Counted from the first letter of the stretch, positions 23,180 through 31,998 are shown. The stretch is 55,770 bases of DNA from an uncultured Alistipes sp. (GCA_910577475.1 CAJTLJ010000015.1:1-55770); one strand, 5' to 3'. Made by a program: numbers and translations. Notes: generated from the letters alone by a model not told the origin.

Positions 23180-23544
23180 CGGTTCCTGTATCCGGAGGGT
23201 TCTTTCGGGAGCCCGAGGTGCGACGGCGGAGGCGCTTCTCGTTTAAGGGAAGCGATCCGGTGACGGATCGGATGGATCGGAGCCTATACGGGTGCCGACG
23301 AGGAGTAGACGGTCGCGAGATCGTGGAAAGTGCCGCTTGCTGGCGGTAACTTCACGGTGGAGGGGCCTTCGAAACGACTCGACATTTGTAGCAAAACTTC
23401 TCATGTTCCGCGGAGCGAACGTTCGACCGCGCCGGAGCATCGACCGGGGAGATTTTGCCGGTATATGTTAGCTTGACCGTGTGCTCGCTAACATTGTCCG
23501 TATGATCCGGTTCGGTGTTTCTGCGGTAAAAAATCGCTAAACCG

Positions 23545-23575
23545 TTGGTATATCGGGAAATTATGCGTATATTTG
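23545..23575 (+). promoter_or_regulatory. Promoter of the rpsH-rplQ transcript
   Basis: TTG (23545-23547), a 20-nt spacer and TATATTTG (23568-23575) make a near-ideal Bacteroidota promoter. It gives rpsH and the genes after it their own start, independent of the rpsL promoter. Confidence 0.8.
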
Positions 23576-23578
23576 CCC

Positions 23579-23742
23579 GCTTGTTAAGCGCATGTGCGAT
23601 GCGCGGGCCCGCGGAAACGGGCGGCCGGATGCGGAGTTGGACGATCCTTAGGGGATTCGAAAACCACGATTAAGGCCTTGATGGGCAAATAAATAGAAAG
23701 GAAACGAACAACTTATTTTTTAATTTTAACTTTTAATTCATT
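23579..23742 (+). promoter_or_regulatory. Structured 5' leader of rpsH
   Basis: The expected leader of about 164 nt has a hairpin GCGCAT/ATGCGC (23588-23604), then a GC-rich hairpin around GGCCCGC ... GCGGCC (23605-23626), and an AT-rich single-stranded stretch up to the ATG. The length and folding suit an r-protein binding site (S8 regulates the spc operon in E. coli). No S8-like site was proven by eye. Confidence 0.45.
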
Positions 23743-24141
23743 ATGACGGATCCTATTGCGGATTTTCTCACGCGAATTAGAAACGCGGTGAAAGCCAACC
23801 ACAAAGTGGTTGAAGCTCCCGGCTCGAAAATTAAGCAGGCAATCACGAAGATTCTCTTCGAGCAGGGTTACATTCTGGCTTACAAGTTCGACAACAACGA
23901 GCAGGGTCACCCGACCATCAAGATCGCTCTGAAGTGGGACGCAGCCACCAAGACCAACGCCATCAAGAATCTTCAGCGCGTCAGCCGTCCCGGTCTGCGC
24001 CAGTACGTATCGGTGGCCGACATGCCCCGCGTACAGAACGGTCTGGGTATCGCCATCCTCTCCACGTCGAAGGGCATCATGACCGATGCCGCTGCCCGCA
24101 GAGAGAACGTAGGCGGCGAGATTCTGTGCTACATCTACTAA
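23743..24141 (+). CDS. rpsH: 30S ribosomal protein S8
   Basis: A 132-aa primary binder of the 16S central domain. It starts MTDPIADFLTRIRNAVKAN and ends with the signature STSKGIMTDAAARRENVGGE, with GGEILCYIY at the C-terminus. It is first in the second ribosomal transcript, behind the leader at 23579-23742. Confidence 0.96.
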   Translation: MTDPIADFLTRIRNAVKANHKVVEAPGSKIKQAITKILFEQGYILAYKFDNNEQGHPTIKIALKWDAATKTNAIKNLQRVSRPGLRQYVSVADMPRVQNGLGIAILSTSKGIMTDAAARRENVGGEILCYIY

Positions 24142-24166
24142 AAACTAACACTCAAAACGTATAGAA

Positions 24167-24754
24167 ATGTCAAGAATTGGTAAATTACCTGTAAACATAC
24201 CCGCCGGCGTGACCGTTACGGTCGAACCGGGCAACGTGGTATGCGTGAAAGGGCCTCTTGGGACACTGAGTCAGAAGGTCGACTCGGACATCAAGGTAGA
24301 GGTCGGTACCCACACCGAGACGCACACCGGCAAGGAGGTTCCCGCCGTGATCGTTACGCGTCCGACCAACCAGCCTCGCCACCGTTCGCTGCACGGTCTG
24401 TACCGCGCGCTCATCAACAACATGGTCATCGGCGTGTCGAAGGGCTATGAGATCAAGCAGGAGCTCGTCGGCGTCGGCTTCAAGGCCGAAGTGAAGGGCA
24501 ACGTGCTGGAGATGAGCCTCGGCTATTCGCACGATACTTACCTCATGCTTCCTCCCGAGGTGACCGCTACGGCTGTGACGGAGAAGAAGGGCAACCCCAT
24601 CGTAACGCTGAAGAGCACCGACAAGCAGCTCGTAGGCCAGGTTGCCGCCAAGATCCGCTCGCTGCGCAAGCCGGAGCCTTACAAGGGTAAGGGTATCAAG
24701 TTCGTAGGTGAAATCCTGCGTCGCAAGGCAGGTAAGTCTGCAGGTGCCAAATAG
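24167..24754 (+). CDS. rplF: 50S ribosomal protein L6
   Basis: A 195-aa protein at the base of the L7/L12 stalk near the factor-binding site. It begins MSRIGKLPVNIPAGVTVTVE and has the C-terminal signature RKPEPYKGKGIKFVGEILRR, shared by L6 proteins. Length is slightly above E. coli L6. Confidence 0.96.
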   Translation: MSRIGKLPVNIPAGVTVTVEPGNVVCVKGPLGTLSQKVDSDIKVEVGTHTETHTGKEVPAVIVTRPTNQPRHRSLHGLYRALINNMVIGVSKGYEIKQELVGVGFKAEVKGNVLEMSLGYSHDTYLMLPPEVTATAVTEKKGNPIVTLKSTDKQLVGQVAAKIRSLRKPEPYKGKGIKFVGEILRRKAGKSAGAK

Positions 24755-24770
24755 TAAATAACGAAAGAGT

Positions 24771-25133
24771 ATGTCATTGAATAAAATCGAAAGAAGAGAG
24801 CGCATCAAGATGCGTATCCGCAAGATCGTCAGCGGTACGGCATCGCAGCCTCGTATGACTGTATTCCGTAGCAACAAGCAGATCTACGTGCAGTTCATTG
24901 ATGACCTGGCAGGCGTAACCCTCGCTACCGCATCGTCGCTGGACAAGGAGGTGGCAGAAGCAGCCGCAGGCAAGAACAAGTGTGAAGTAGCCGCTCTGGT
25001 CGGCAAGCTCGCTGCCGAGCGCGCCGTAGCCAAGGGCATCGAAAGCGTGGCTTTCGACCGTAACGGTTATCTCTATCACGGCCGAGTAAAAATGTTAGCA
25101 GACGCCGCTCGTGAAGGCGGACTTAAATTCTAA
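24771..25133 (+). CDS. rplR: 50S ribosomal protein L18
   Basis: The 120-aa protein binds 5S rRNA with L5. It contains RKIVSGTASQPRMTVFRSNK, IYVQFIDDLAGVTLATASS and the end GRVKMLADAAREGGLKF. rpsE starts 6 nt later. Confidence 0.96.
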   Translation: MSLNKIERRERIKMRIRKIVSGTASQPRMTVFRSNKQIYVQFIDDLAGVTLATASSLDKEVAEAAAGKNKCEVAALVGKLAAERAVAKGIESVAFDRNGYLYHGRVKMLADAAREGGLKF

Positions 25134-25139
25134 GCGATT

Positions 25140-25658
25140 ATGGCAAATACGAATGTAAAGAAAGTACGCACGAGCGATCTGGAGCTGAAGGATCGTCTGG
25201 TCAGCATTCAGCGCGTAACCAAGGTTACCAAGGGTGGCCGCACCTTCACCTTCTCGGCTATCGTAGTGGTAGGTAACGAGAACGGTGTCGTGGGTTACGG
25301 TCTGGGTAAGGCTTCGGAGGTGCAGGCTGCCATCGCCAAGGGCGTGGAGGATGCCAAGAAGAACCTCGTGAAGATCCCCGTAATCAACGGAACCATTCCT
25401 CACAAGCAGGAGAGCCGCTACGACGGTTCGCTCGTGATGATTCGTCCGGCCGCTCCCGGTACGGGTATCATCGCCGGCGGTGCCATGCGTGCCGTGCTGG
25501 AGTCGGTGGGCGTGAAGAACGTGCTTGCGAAGAGCAAGGGCTCGTCGAACCCCCACAACCTGGTGAAGGCCACCATCGCCGCTCTCTGCGAACTTCGCGA
25601 TGCCTACAGCGTGGCTCAGCTCCGCGGCATCTCGATGAATCAGGTGTTTAACGGTTAA
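25140..25658 (+). CDS. rpsE: 30S ribosomal protein S5
   Basis: A 172-aa protein at the mRNA entry and accuracy centre. The double-stranded RNA-binding-like part has RVTKVTKGGRTFTFSAIVVV and GLGKASEVQAAIAKG, and the second domain has AAPGTGIIAGGAMRAVLE. Spectinomycin-related loop residues (TKGGR) are of the usual kind. Confidence 0.96.
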   Translation: MANTNVKKVRTSDLELKDRLVSIQRVTKVTKGGRTFTFSAIVVVGNENGVVGYGLGKASEVQAAIAKGVEDAKKNLVKIPVINGTIPHKQESRYDGSLVMIRPAAPGTGIIAGGAMRAVLESVGVKNVLAKSKGSSNPHNLVKATIAALCELRDAYSVAQLRGISMNQVFNG

Positions 25659-25671
25659 TTAGTTCGAAGCG

Positions 25672-25854
25672 ATGGCAAGATTAAAGATTACGCAGGTAAA
25701 AAGTCGCATCGGTGCTACGGCACAGCAGTGCAAGAATCTCGACGCTCTCGGTCTGAGAAAGATCAACGCCAGCGTGGAGCACGACGACTCGGTCATCATC
25801 AAGGGTATGATCGCGCGCGTGAAGCACCTCGTCAAGATTGAGGAGGTAAAATAA
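25672..25854 (+). CDS. rpmD: 50S ribosomal protein L30
   Basis: At 60 aa this is the normal bacterial form, with KITQVKSRIGATAQQCKNL and ALGLRKINASVEHDDS. It binds 23S rRNA domain II. It is set between rpsE and rplO as in the spc operon of most bacteria. Confidence 0.95.
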   Translation: MARLKITQVKSRIGATAQQCKNLDALGLRKINASVEHDDSVIIKGMIARVKHLVKIEEVK

Positions 25855-25882
25855 CAAACTCATTTAAGACAAGCAATTGATT

Positions 25883-26329
25883 ATGGAACTCAATAATTTG
25901 AAACCCGCAAAGGGTGCTACGCACCATGATAAGCGCGTCGGCCGCGGTGCCGGCTCGGGTCATGGCGGTTACTCTACCCGCGGTAACAAGGGCGCTCAGT
26001 CGCGTTCGGGTTACAAGCGCAAGTTAGGCTTCGAAGGCGGCCAGATGCCTTTGCAGCGTCGTCTGCCGAAGTTCGGCTTCACGAACCTGAAGCGCGTGGA
26101 GTTTAAGCCCATCAACCTCTCTACTCTGGAGGAGCTCGCAGCCAAGAAGAACCTCTCGGAGATCACGCTCGATACGCTGGTAGCCGCAGGCTTCGTTTCG
26201 TCGAACGACAAAGTGAAGATCCTGGGTAACGGATCCGTTACGAAGGCGTTGCAGGTGAAGGCTCATGCCTTCTCGAAGAGCGCCGAGGCAGCCATCACGG
26301 CCGCAGGCGGCAGCGTGGAGAAGTTGTAA
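25883..26329 (+). CDS. rplO: 50S ribosomal protein L15
   Basis: ATG 25883 gives 148 aa starting MELNNLKPAKGATHHDKRVG; an in-frame TTG two codons earlier is less likely. The Gly-rich extension GRGAGSGHGGYSTRGNKGAQ and the C-terminal signature are typical. It is a late 50S assembly protein and lies 21 nt ahead of secY. Confidence 0.95.
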   Translation: MELNNLKPAKGATHHDKRVGRGAGSGHGGYSTRGNKGAQSRSGYKRKLGFEGGQMPLQRRLPKFGFTNLKRVEFKPINLSTLEELAAKKNLSEITLDTLVAAGFVSSNDKVKILGNGSVTKALQVKAHAFSKSAEAAITAAGGSVEKL

Positions 26330-26350
26330 ACTTAGACAAAACCTGATATT

Positions 26351-27730
26351 ATGAAAGTTTATATCTTAGTTGGTATCGTCATCCTGGCCATCGTTGCCTT
26401 GCTGGCGACCAACAAGAAACTTCAAGAGACGCTCAAGAACATATATAAGATCGAGGAGCTGCGCAAACGTATTCTCTACACGCTGGGCCTCCTTCTTATA
26501 TATCGCTTGGGTAGTTTTGTGGTGCTCCCGGGTATCAACCCCAACGCATTGCAGGGCCTTGCCAGCCAGTTGTCGGACTCCCAGAACGGCCTTCTCGGCC
26601 TGCTGGACGTCTTCTCTGGCGGTGCATTTGGCAATGCCTCCATCTTTGCGCTGGGCGTGATGCCTTACATCACCGCCTCCATCATCATTCAGCTCGCCGG
26701 CATGATGATTCCGGCCGTGCAGAAGTTGCAGAAGGAGGGTGAGAGCGGACGCCGCAAGATGAACCAGTGGACCCGCTACCTGACCATCGGCGTGCTGATG
26801 CTTCAGGGTCCGACCTATGTCGCCAACCTGGCGCACCAGTCCGGTGCCGCCTTCGTCTACGGCGCCACGGGTTGGTTCTATGCGTATGCCACCACCATTC
26901 TGATCGCCGGCACCATGTTCATCATGTGGCTCGGCGAGAAGATTACCGACAAGGGTATCGGCAACGGTATCTCGCTCATCATCATGATCGGTATCGTGGC
27001 CCGTCTGCCTCACGCCCTGCTGGCCGAGGCTACGGCGCGTTTCTCCGTCTCGGACGGCAGCGCGATCATGCTGGTGCTGGAGTTGGTACTGCTCTTCCTC
27101 GTCTTCATGGCGACGATCGCTCTGGTGCAGGCCGTCCGCAAGGTTCCCGTACAGTACGCCAAGCGTATTGTCGGCAATAAACAGTACGGAGGAGTGCGTC
27201 AGTACATTCCTCTGAAGATGAATGCCGCGAACGTGATGCCCATCATCTTCGCGCAGGCGCTGATGTTTATTCCGATGCTGTTCACCTCGATCGCCCCGGG
27301 TTTCGCGAGTGCCTTCTCGTCGATCACGGGCTTCTGGTACAACTTTACGCTGGCGGTGTTGGTAATTGCGTTCACCTACTTCTACACCGCAATTATCATC
27401 AATGCTCAAATGATGGCCGATGACATGAAGCGGAACGGCGGCTTTATTCCGGGCGTGAAACCCGGCAAGCAGACCGTGAACTACATCGACGGCATCATGA
27501 CGCGAATCACCCTCCCGGGTTCGGTGTTCCTGGCTATCGTGGCAATTCTGCCCGCTTTGGCTATGCGTTTCCTGAACATCCAGCAGTCGTTCGCCTACTT
27601 CTACGGCGGTACGTCGCTGCTGATTATGGTGGGTGTGATTCTCGACACTCTGAAGCAGATAGAGAGCTACCTTCTGATGCGTCACTATGACGGTCTGATG
27701 AAGACCGGACGAATCCAGGGTCGCCACTAA
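26351..27730 (+). CDS. secY: Preprotein translocase SecY with an extra N-terminal hydrophobic segment
   Basis: The 459-aa channel protein of the Sec translocon has the ten expected membrane helices; SIFALGVMPYITASIIIQL (about 96-114) and GESGRRKMNQWTRYL are clear signatures. Before the usual start (ETLKNIYKIEELRKRILYTLG) lies about 25 residues beginning MKVYILVGIVILAIVALLAT, long enough for one more membrane helix. No internal Met offers a shorter start, so the extension is probably real. It is placed after rplO as in other bacteria; adk is absent before map. Confidence 0.94.
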   Translation: MKVYILVGIVILAIVALLATNKKLQETLKNIYKIEELRKRILYTLGLLLIYRLGSFVVLPGINPNALQGLASQLSDSQNGLLGLLDVFSGGAFGNASIFALGVMPYITASIIIQLAGMMIPAVQKLQKEGESGRRKMNQWTRYLTIGVLMLQGPTYVANLAHQSGAAFVYGATGWFYAYATTILIAGTMFIMWLGEKITDKGIGNGISLIIMIGIVARLPHALLAEATARFSVSDGSAIMLVLELVLLFLVFMATIALVQAVRKVPVQYAKRIVGNKQYGGVRQYIPLKMNAANVMPIIFAQALMFIPMLFTSIAPGFASAFSSITGFWYNFTLAVLVIAFTYFYTAIIINAQMMADDMKRNGGFIPGVKPGKQTVNYIDGIMTRITLPGSVFLAIVAILPALAMRFLNIQQSFAYFYGGTSLLIMVGVILDTLKQIESYLLMRHYDGLMKTGRIQGRH

Positions 27731-27757
27731 AATGTTTTGTAGAGAAAAATCTTTCGT

Positions 27758-28531
27758 ATGATATACCTAAAGACGGACGAAGAGATCGAACTGATCCGCG
27801 AAAACAACATACTGGTCAGCCGCACGCTGGCCGAGGTGGCCCGTCACATCCGACCGGGTGTGTCGACGGCCGAGTTGGACCGGATCGCCGAAGCATTCAT
27901 CCGCGATCACGGAGCGGTGCCCGCCTGCAAAGGGTACGAAGGCTACCCGGCTGCGACCTGTATTTCGGTCAACGAGCAGGTGGTGCACGGCATTCCGTCG
28001 TCGAAATGCATCCTCAAGGAGGGTGATATCGTATCGGTCGATTTATGTACGTTTATGAAGGGGTTTGTTGGTGATTCGGCTTATACGTTTGCCGTAGGCG
28101 AGGTTGCCGATGAAGTTAAGCAGCTGATGGCAGTCACCAAAGAGGCTCTTTATAGGGGTACGGCACAGGCGAAAGCCGGGAATCGCGTGGGCGACATCTC
28201 GGCTGCCGTGCAGGAGTACGTCGAAAGTTTCGGCTACGGCGTGGTCCGTGAGTTGGAGGGACACGGCCTGGGTCATAAAATGCACGAGGACCCGGGTGTT
28301 CCGAACTACGGAGCCCGCGGCAGAGGCCCCCTTCTGAAGGAGGGTATGGTCATCTGTATCGAACCGATGATCACCTTGGGGAACAAGTCGGTCGTTTTCG
28401 AGCGCGACGGTTGGACCGTCCGCACGCGCGACCGCATGCCGGCGGCCCACTACGAATTCGCCGTAGCGGTGCGCAAGGGCGGCCCCGACGTTTTGACAGA
28501 TTATTCGATTATCGAAGAGGCATTAAATTAG
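27758..28531 (+). CDS. map: Methionine aminopeptidase, type I
   Basis: The 257-aa metalloenzyme removes the initiator Met from nascent proteins. The metal ligands are seen in SVDLCTFMKGFVGDSAYTF (two Asp), GHGLGHKMHEDPGVPNYG (His), CIEPMI (Glu) and HYEFAVAV (Glu). Length is that of the short type Ia enzyme without an N-terminal zinc extension. It follows secY and precedes infA by 16 nt. Confidence 0.95.
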   Translation: MIYLKTDEEIELIRENNILVSRTLAEVARHIRPGVSTAELDRIAEAFIRDHGAVPACKGYEGYPAATCISVNEQVVHGIPSSKCILKEGDIVSVDLCTFMKGFVGDSAYTFAVGEVADEVKQLMAVTKEALYRGTAQAKAGNRVGDISAAVQEYVESFGYGVVRELEGHGLGHKMHEDPGVPNYGARGRGPLLKEGMVICIEPMITLGNKSVVFERDGWTVRTRDRMPAAHYEFAVAVRKGGPDVLTDYSIIEEALN

Positions 28532-28547
28532 AAAAGAAAAGAGCTCT

Positions 28548-28766
28548 ATGGCAAAACAGACTGCAATCGAACGGGACGGTACCATCATCGAGGCGTTGTC
28601 GAACGCGATGTTCCGCGTAGAACTGGACAACGGCCACGTGATTACGGCCCATATCTCGGGTAAGATGCGTATGCACTACATCAAGATCCTGCCCGGAGAT
28701 AAAGTGAAAGTGGAGATGACCCCCTACGATTTGAGCAAGGGACGTATCTCCTTCAGGTACAAATAA
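28548..28766 (+). CDS. infA: Translation initiation factor IF-1
   Basis: The 72-aa S1-like OB-fold protein occupies the ribosomal A site at initiation. It starts MAKQTAIERDGTIIEALSNA and has VELDNGHVITAHISGKMRMH and ILPGDKVKVEMTPYDLSKGR, nearly the universal sequence. Confidence 0.97.
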   Translation: MAKQTAIERDGTIIEALSNAMFRVELDNGHVITAHISGKMRMHYIKILPGDKVKVEMTPYDLSKGRISFRYK

Positions 28767-28786
28767 CAAAAGATTGCTTGAAAATT

Positions 28787-28903
28787 ATGAAAGTTAAGGC
28801 ATCCATCAAGAAAAGAAGCGAGGATTGCAAGATCGTGAAGCGTAAGGGTAAGCTCTACGTGATCTGCAAGAAGAATCCTAAGTTTAAAATGCGCCAAGGG
28901 TAA
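28787..28903 (+). CDS. rpmJ: 50S ribosomal protein L36, zinc-ligand-poor form
   Basis: A 38-aa protein: MKVKASIKKRSEDCKIVKRK followed by a region ending in the conserved MRQG. The zinc form has four ligands (C11, C14, C27 and a His near 32); here 11 is Ser and the His is missing, leaving C14 and C27. It is thus of the zinc-independent (C-) type. It lies 20 nt after infA, its usual place. Confidence 0.95.
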   Translation: MKVKASIKKRSEDCKIVKRKGKLYVICKKNPKFKMRQG

Positions 28904-28937
28904 TGTTTAAACGAGTAATTAAAGAAAGAAGAAATTT

Positions 28938-29318
28938 ATGGCACGTATAGTCGGTGTAGATTTACCAAAAAACAAGAGAGGCGAGATCGGTCTGACCTAT
29001 ATCTACGGTATCGGTCGTTCGACGGCTCGCCAGATCCTCGATAAGGCGGGTATCAGCTATGACCTCAAGGTCGAGGAGTGGAGCGATGCTCAGGTCGGCG
29101 CTATTCGTTCGACGATCGCCGAGCTGGGTATCAAAGTGGAGGGCGAATGCCGTTCGGTCGTTCAGCTCAACATCAAGCGTTTGATGGATATCGGTTGCTA
29201 CCGGGGTATCCGTCACCGTCTGGGCCTCCCCGTCCGCGGTCAGAGCACGAAGAACAACGCCCGCACGCGCAAAGGTCGCAAGAAGACTGTCGCAAACAAG
29301 AAAAAGGCAACGAAGTAA
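28938..29318 (+). CDS. rpsM: 30S ribosomal protein S13
   Basis: The 126-aa head protein has ARIVGVDLPKNKRGEIGLTY, the helix-two-turn-helix GIGRSTARQILDKAGI, and the signature LMDIGCYRGIRHRLGLPVRG before its basic tail, which contacts the P-site tRNA. It begins the alpha-operon part. Confidence 0.96.
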   Translation: MARIVGVDLPKNKRGEIGLTYIYGIGRSTARQILDKAGISYDLKVEEWSDAQVGAIRSTIAELGIKVEGECRSVVQLNIKRLMDIGCYRGIRHRLGLPVRGQSTKNNARTRKGRKKTVANKKKATK

Positions 29319-29330
29319 TCATAGAGAGTT

Positions 29331-29720
29331 ATGGCAAAGAAAACTGGAACAGTTAAGAAGAAGGTTGTCAAGGTGGGTGCCGTGGGTATGGCCTACGTTC
29401 ACTCTACGTTCAACAACGTGATTGTTACGATCACCAACGAGGTGGGTGACGTAATCAGCTGGTCTTCGGCCGGTAAGATGGGTTTCCGCGGTTCGAAGAA
29501 GAACACTCCCTATGCCGCACAGACGGCTTCGGCCGATTGCGCCAAGGTTGCCTACGACATGGGTCTGCGCAAGGTGAAGGTTTACGTGAAGGGTCCCGGT
29601 GCCGGTCGTGAGTCGGCCGTGCGCACCATCCACGGAGCCGGTATCGAGGTGACGGAGATTATCGACGTTACGCCGATGCCTCACAACGGTTGTCGTGCTC
29701 CTAACCGCCGCCGCGTATAA
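29331..29720 (+). CDS. rpsK: 30S ribosomal protein S11
   Basis: A 129-aa protein of the 30S platform near the E site. It contains AYVHSTFNNVIVTITNEVGD, SSAGKMGFRGSKKNTPYAAQ and the ending DVTPMPHNGCRAPNRRRV. Length is normal; rpsD follows after 46 nt. Confidence 0.97.
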   Translation: MAKKTGTVKKKVVKVGAVGMAYVHSTFNNVIVTITNEVGDVISWSSAGKMGFRGSKKNTPYAAQTASADCAKVAYDMGLRKVKVYVKGPGAGRESAVRTIHGAGIEVTEIIDVTPMPHNGCRAPNRRRV

Positions 29721-29766
29721 TGCGCCGCCCGGTTGAGAGAATGGTTTAACATTAAAGATTAAAACA

Positions 29767-30375
29767 ATGGCAAGATATATAGGACCTAAATCGAAAATCG
29801 CCCGTCGTTTCGGCGAGGCTATTTATGGAGCGGACACGGTACTGGAGAAGCGCAACTTCCCTCCCGGACAGCACGGTCTGGCTCGCAAGCGCAAGAAGGT
29901 ATCGGAGTACGGAACGCAGCTCAACGAGAAGCAGAAGGCCAAGATGACCTACGGTCTGCTGGAGAAGCAGTTCGCACGTACCTACGAGCAGGCTGCCCGC
30001 ATGGGCGGTATCACGGGTGAGAACCTGCTGAAGCTGCTGGAGTGCCGTCTGGACAATGTTGTTTATCGCATGGGCATCGCTCCTACGCGTGCTGCTGCCC
30101 GTCAGCTGGTATCGCACCGCCACATCTGCGTGAACGGAAGCGTGGTGAACATCCCCTCGTATTCGTTGAAGGTTGGCGACGTGGTATCGGTTCGCGAGAA
30201 GTCCAAGAGTTTGGAGGTTATCACCTCTTCGCTGGCCGGCGGTTCGAAGAGCCGTTATGCCTGGTTGGAGTGGGACGGCGCGACGATGTCGGGCAAGTTC
30301 CTGCAGAAGCCCGAACGCGAGGAGATTCCCGAGAACATCAAGGAGCAACTGATCGTCGAGCTCTACTCCAAGTAG
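29767..30375 (+). CDS. rpsD: 30S ribosomal protein S4, zinc-free form
   Basis: The 202-aa primary assembly protein begins MARYIGPKSKIARRFGEAIY and has the S4 RNA-binding fold LECRLDNVVYRMGIAPTRAA ... VNGSVVNIPSYSLKVGD. The N-terminal part lacks the four cysteines of the zinc form. In E. coli S4 represses the alpha operon; a 46-nt gap before it here is unremarkable. Confidence 0.96.
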   Translation: MARYIGPKSKIARRFGEAIYGADTVLEKRNFPPGQHGLARKRKKVSEYGTQLNEKQKAKMTYGLLEKQFARTYEQAARMGGITGENLLKLLECRLDNVVYRMGIAPTRAAARQLVSHRHICVNGSVVNIPSYSLKVGDVVSVREKSKSLEVITSSLAGGSKSRYAWLEWDGATMSGKFLQKPEREEIPENIKEQLIVELYSK

Positions 30376-30399
30376 TCATTAAACAACCAATTCAATATT

Positions 30400-31392
30400 A
30401 TGGCAATATTAGCATTTCAGAAGCCTGAAAAGGTGATCATGCTCGGATCTACTCCGTCGTTCGGAACTTTCGAGTTCCGCCCGCTGGAGCCCGGATTCGG
30501 CATGACCGTCGGCAACGCCCTGCGCCGTGTGCTGCTCTCCTCGCTGGAGGGTTTCGCCATCACGACGGTCAAGGTGGCCGGCGTCGACCACGAGTTTGCC
30601 GCCATACCTGGTGTGAAGGAGGGTATGATCGATATCATCCTCAATCTCAAGCAGGTTCGCTTCATTCGCACGGTGGATAATCAGGAGACCGAGAAGGTCT
30701 CGATCAATGTCGCCGGCGTTACGGAGTTGACCGCGGGATATATCTCCAACTTCCTCTCTTCTTTCAAGGTATTGAACCCGGAGCTGGTAATCTGCCATCT
30801 CGCACCCAACACCAAAATGCAGATGACCCTTACCATCGGTAAAGGTCGCGGCTACGTTCCCGCCGAGGAGAACACGCCGGCAGAGTGCGAGTTCGGAACT
30901 CTTCCGATCGATTCGATCCACACGCCTATCAAGAACGTGAAGTACTCGATCGAGGACTACCGAGTGGAGCAGCGTACCGACTACGAGAAATTGAATTTGG
31001 AGATTACTACGGACGGTTCGATTCACCCGAAGGAGGCGCTGAAGGAGGCTGCCAAGATTCTGATCCAGCACTTCATGCTCTTCTCCGACGAGAAGATCAC
31101 CGTCAACATGGAGGACACCAACGGAGCAGAGGAGTTCGATGAGGATGTGCTTCACATGCGTCAACTGCTGAAGACCAAGCTGTCGGATCAGGATCTGAGC
31201 GTCCGCGCTCTGAACTGCCTGAAGGCTGCCGATGTCGATACGGTGGGCGATCTGGTGAAGTTGAACCGTAACGACCTGCTTAAGTTCCGCAATTTCGGTA
31301 AGAAGTCGCTCACCGAGCTCGACGAGCTGCTGACTTCGCTCAACCTGAAGTTCGGTATGGACGTATCTATCTACAAACTTGATAAAGACTAA
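30400..31392 (+). CDS. rpoA: RNA polymerase alpha subunit
   Basis: A 330-aa protein with an N-terminal dimerisation domain (about 1-235; FGTFEFRPLEPGFGMTVGNA, RRVLLSSLEG) and a C-terminal domain (about 260-320; LSVRALNCLKAADVDTVGDL, RNFGKKSLTELDELL) that binds UP elements and activators. Length is usual. rplQ starts 2 nt after its stop. Confidence 0.97.
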   Translation: MAILAFQKPEKVIMLGSTPSFGTFEFRPLEPGFGMTVGNALRRVLLSSLEGFAITTVKVAGVDHEFAAIPGVKEGMIDIILNLKQVRFIRTVDNQETEKVSINVAGVTELTAGYISNFLSSFKVLNPELVICHLAPNTKMQMTLTIGKGRGYVPAEENTPAECEFGTLPIDSIHTPIKNVKYSIEDYRVEQRTDYEKLNLEITTDGSIHPKEALKEAAKILIQHFMLFSDEKITVNMEDTNGAEEFDEDVLHMRQLLKTKLSDQDLSVRALNCLKAADVDTVGDLVKLNRNDLLKFRNFGKKSLTELDELLTSLNLKFGMDVSIYKLDKD

Positions 31393-31394
31393 TT

Positions 31395-31958
31395 ATGAGA
31401 CACAATAAAAATTTCAATCACCTTGGCAGAAAGGCGGGTCACCGCAAGGCGTTGATGTCGAATATGGCTTCGTCGCTGATTCTGCACAAGCGTATCGAGA
31501 CTACGGTTGCGAAGGCGAAGGCTGTGAAGCAGTTCGTCGAGCCTCTCGTAACGAAGTCGAAGGAGGACAGCACCCACTCGCGTCGTGTGGTATTCTCGTA
31601 CCTGAAGCAGAAGGAGGCCGTTACGGAGCTGTTCCGTACCATCGCCCCCAAGATCGCTGACCGTCCGGGCGGCTACACCCGCATCCTGAAGACCGGTTTC
31701 CGTCTGGGCGACGGTGCTGACATGTGCATCATCGAGTTCGTCGACTTCAACGAGGCCTATACGCTGGGCGTTGCTCCGGCCGCTGCCGTCGAGGCGAAGC
31801 CGAAGACCCGCCGTTCGCGTGCGAAGAAAACCGATGCCGTCGAGGATGCCACCGTGGTAGCCGAGAAGAAGAGTGCCGCCAAGGCCGCTCCGAAGGCTGC
31901 TGGCAAGGCTGCCGCTCCGAAGGTAGCGAAGAAGACCAACGTCGGCAAGAAGATGTAA
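31395..31958 (+). CDS. rplQ: 50S ribosomal protein L17 with a long Ala/Lys tail
   Basis: The first 120 or so residues are the L17 fold: MRHNKNFNHLGRKAGHRKAL, RIETTVAKAKAVKQFVEPLV and GYTRILKTGFRLGDGADMC. The remaining 60 residues are rich in Ala, Lys, Pro and Thr and have no recognisable fold; E. coli L17 has no such tail, though extended L17s are common in Bacteroidota. It is the last gene of the cluster and is followed by a strong terminator. Confidence 0.95.
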   Translation: MRHNKNFNHLGRKAGHRKALMSNMASSLILHKRIETTVAKAKAVKQFVEPLVTKSKEDSTHSRRVVFSYLKQKEAVTELFRTIAPKIADRPGGYTRILKTGFRLGDGADMCIIEFVDFNEAYTLGVAPAAAVEAKPKTRRSRAKKTDAVEDATVVAEKKSAAKAAPKAAGKAAAPKVAKKTNVGKKM

Positions 31959-31998
31959 ATTCTTTCGATGACATAGGGCGGCAACGTCCGGTCACGTT

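Noticed and set aside
23181..23540. A tRNA or small gene in the rpsN-rpsH gap
   Set aside because: No T-loop GTTCRANNC with a matching acceptor stem was found, and open frames there have no family features or start context.
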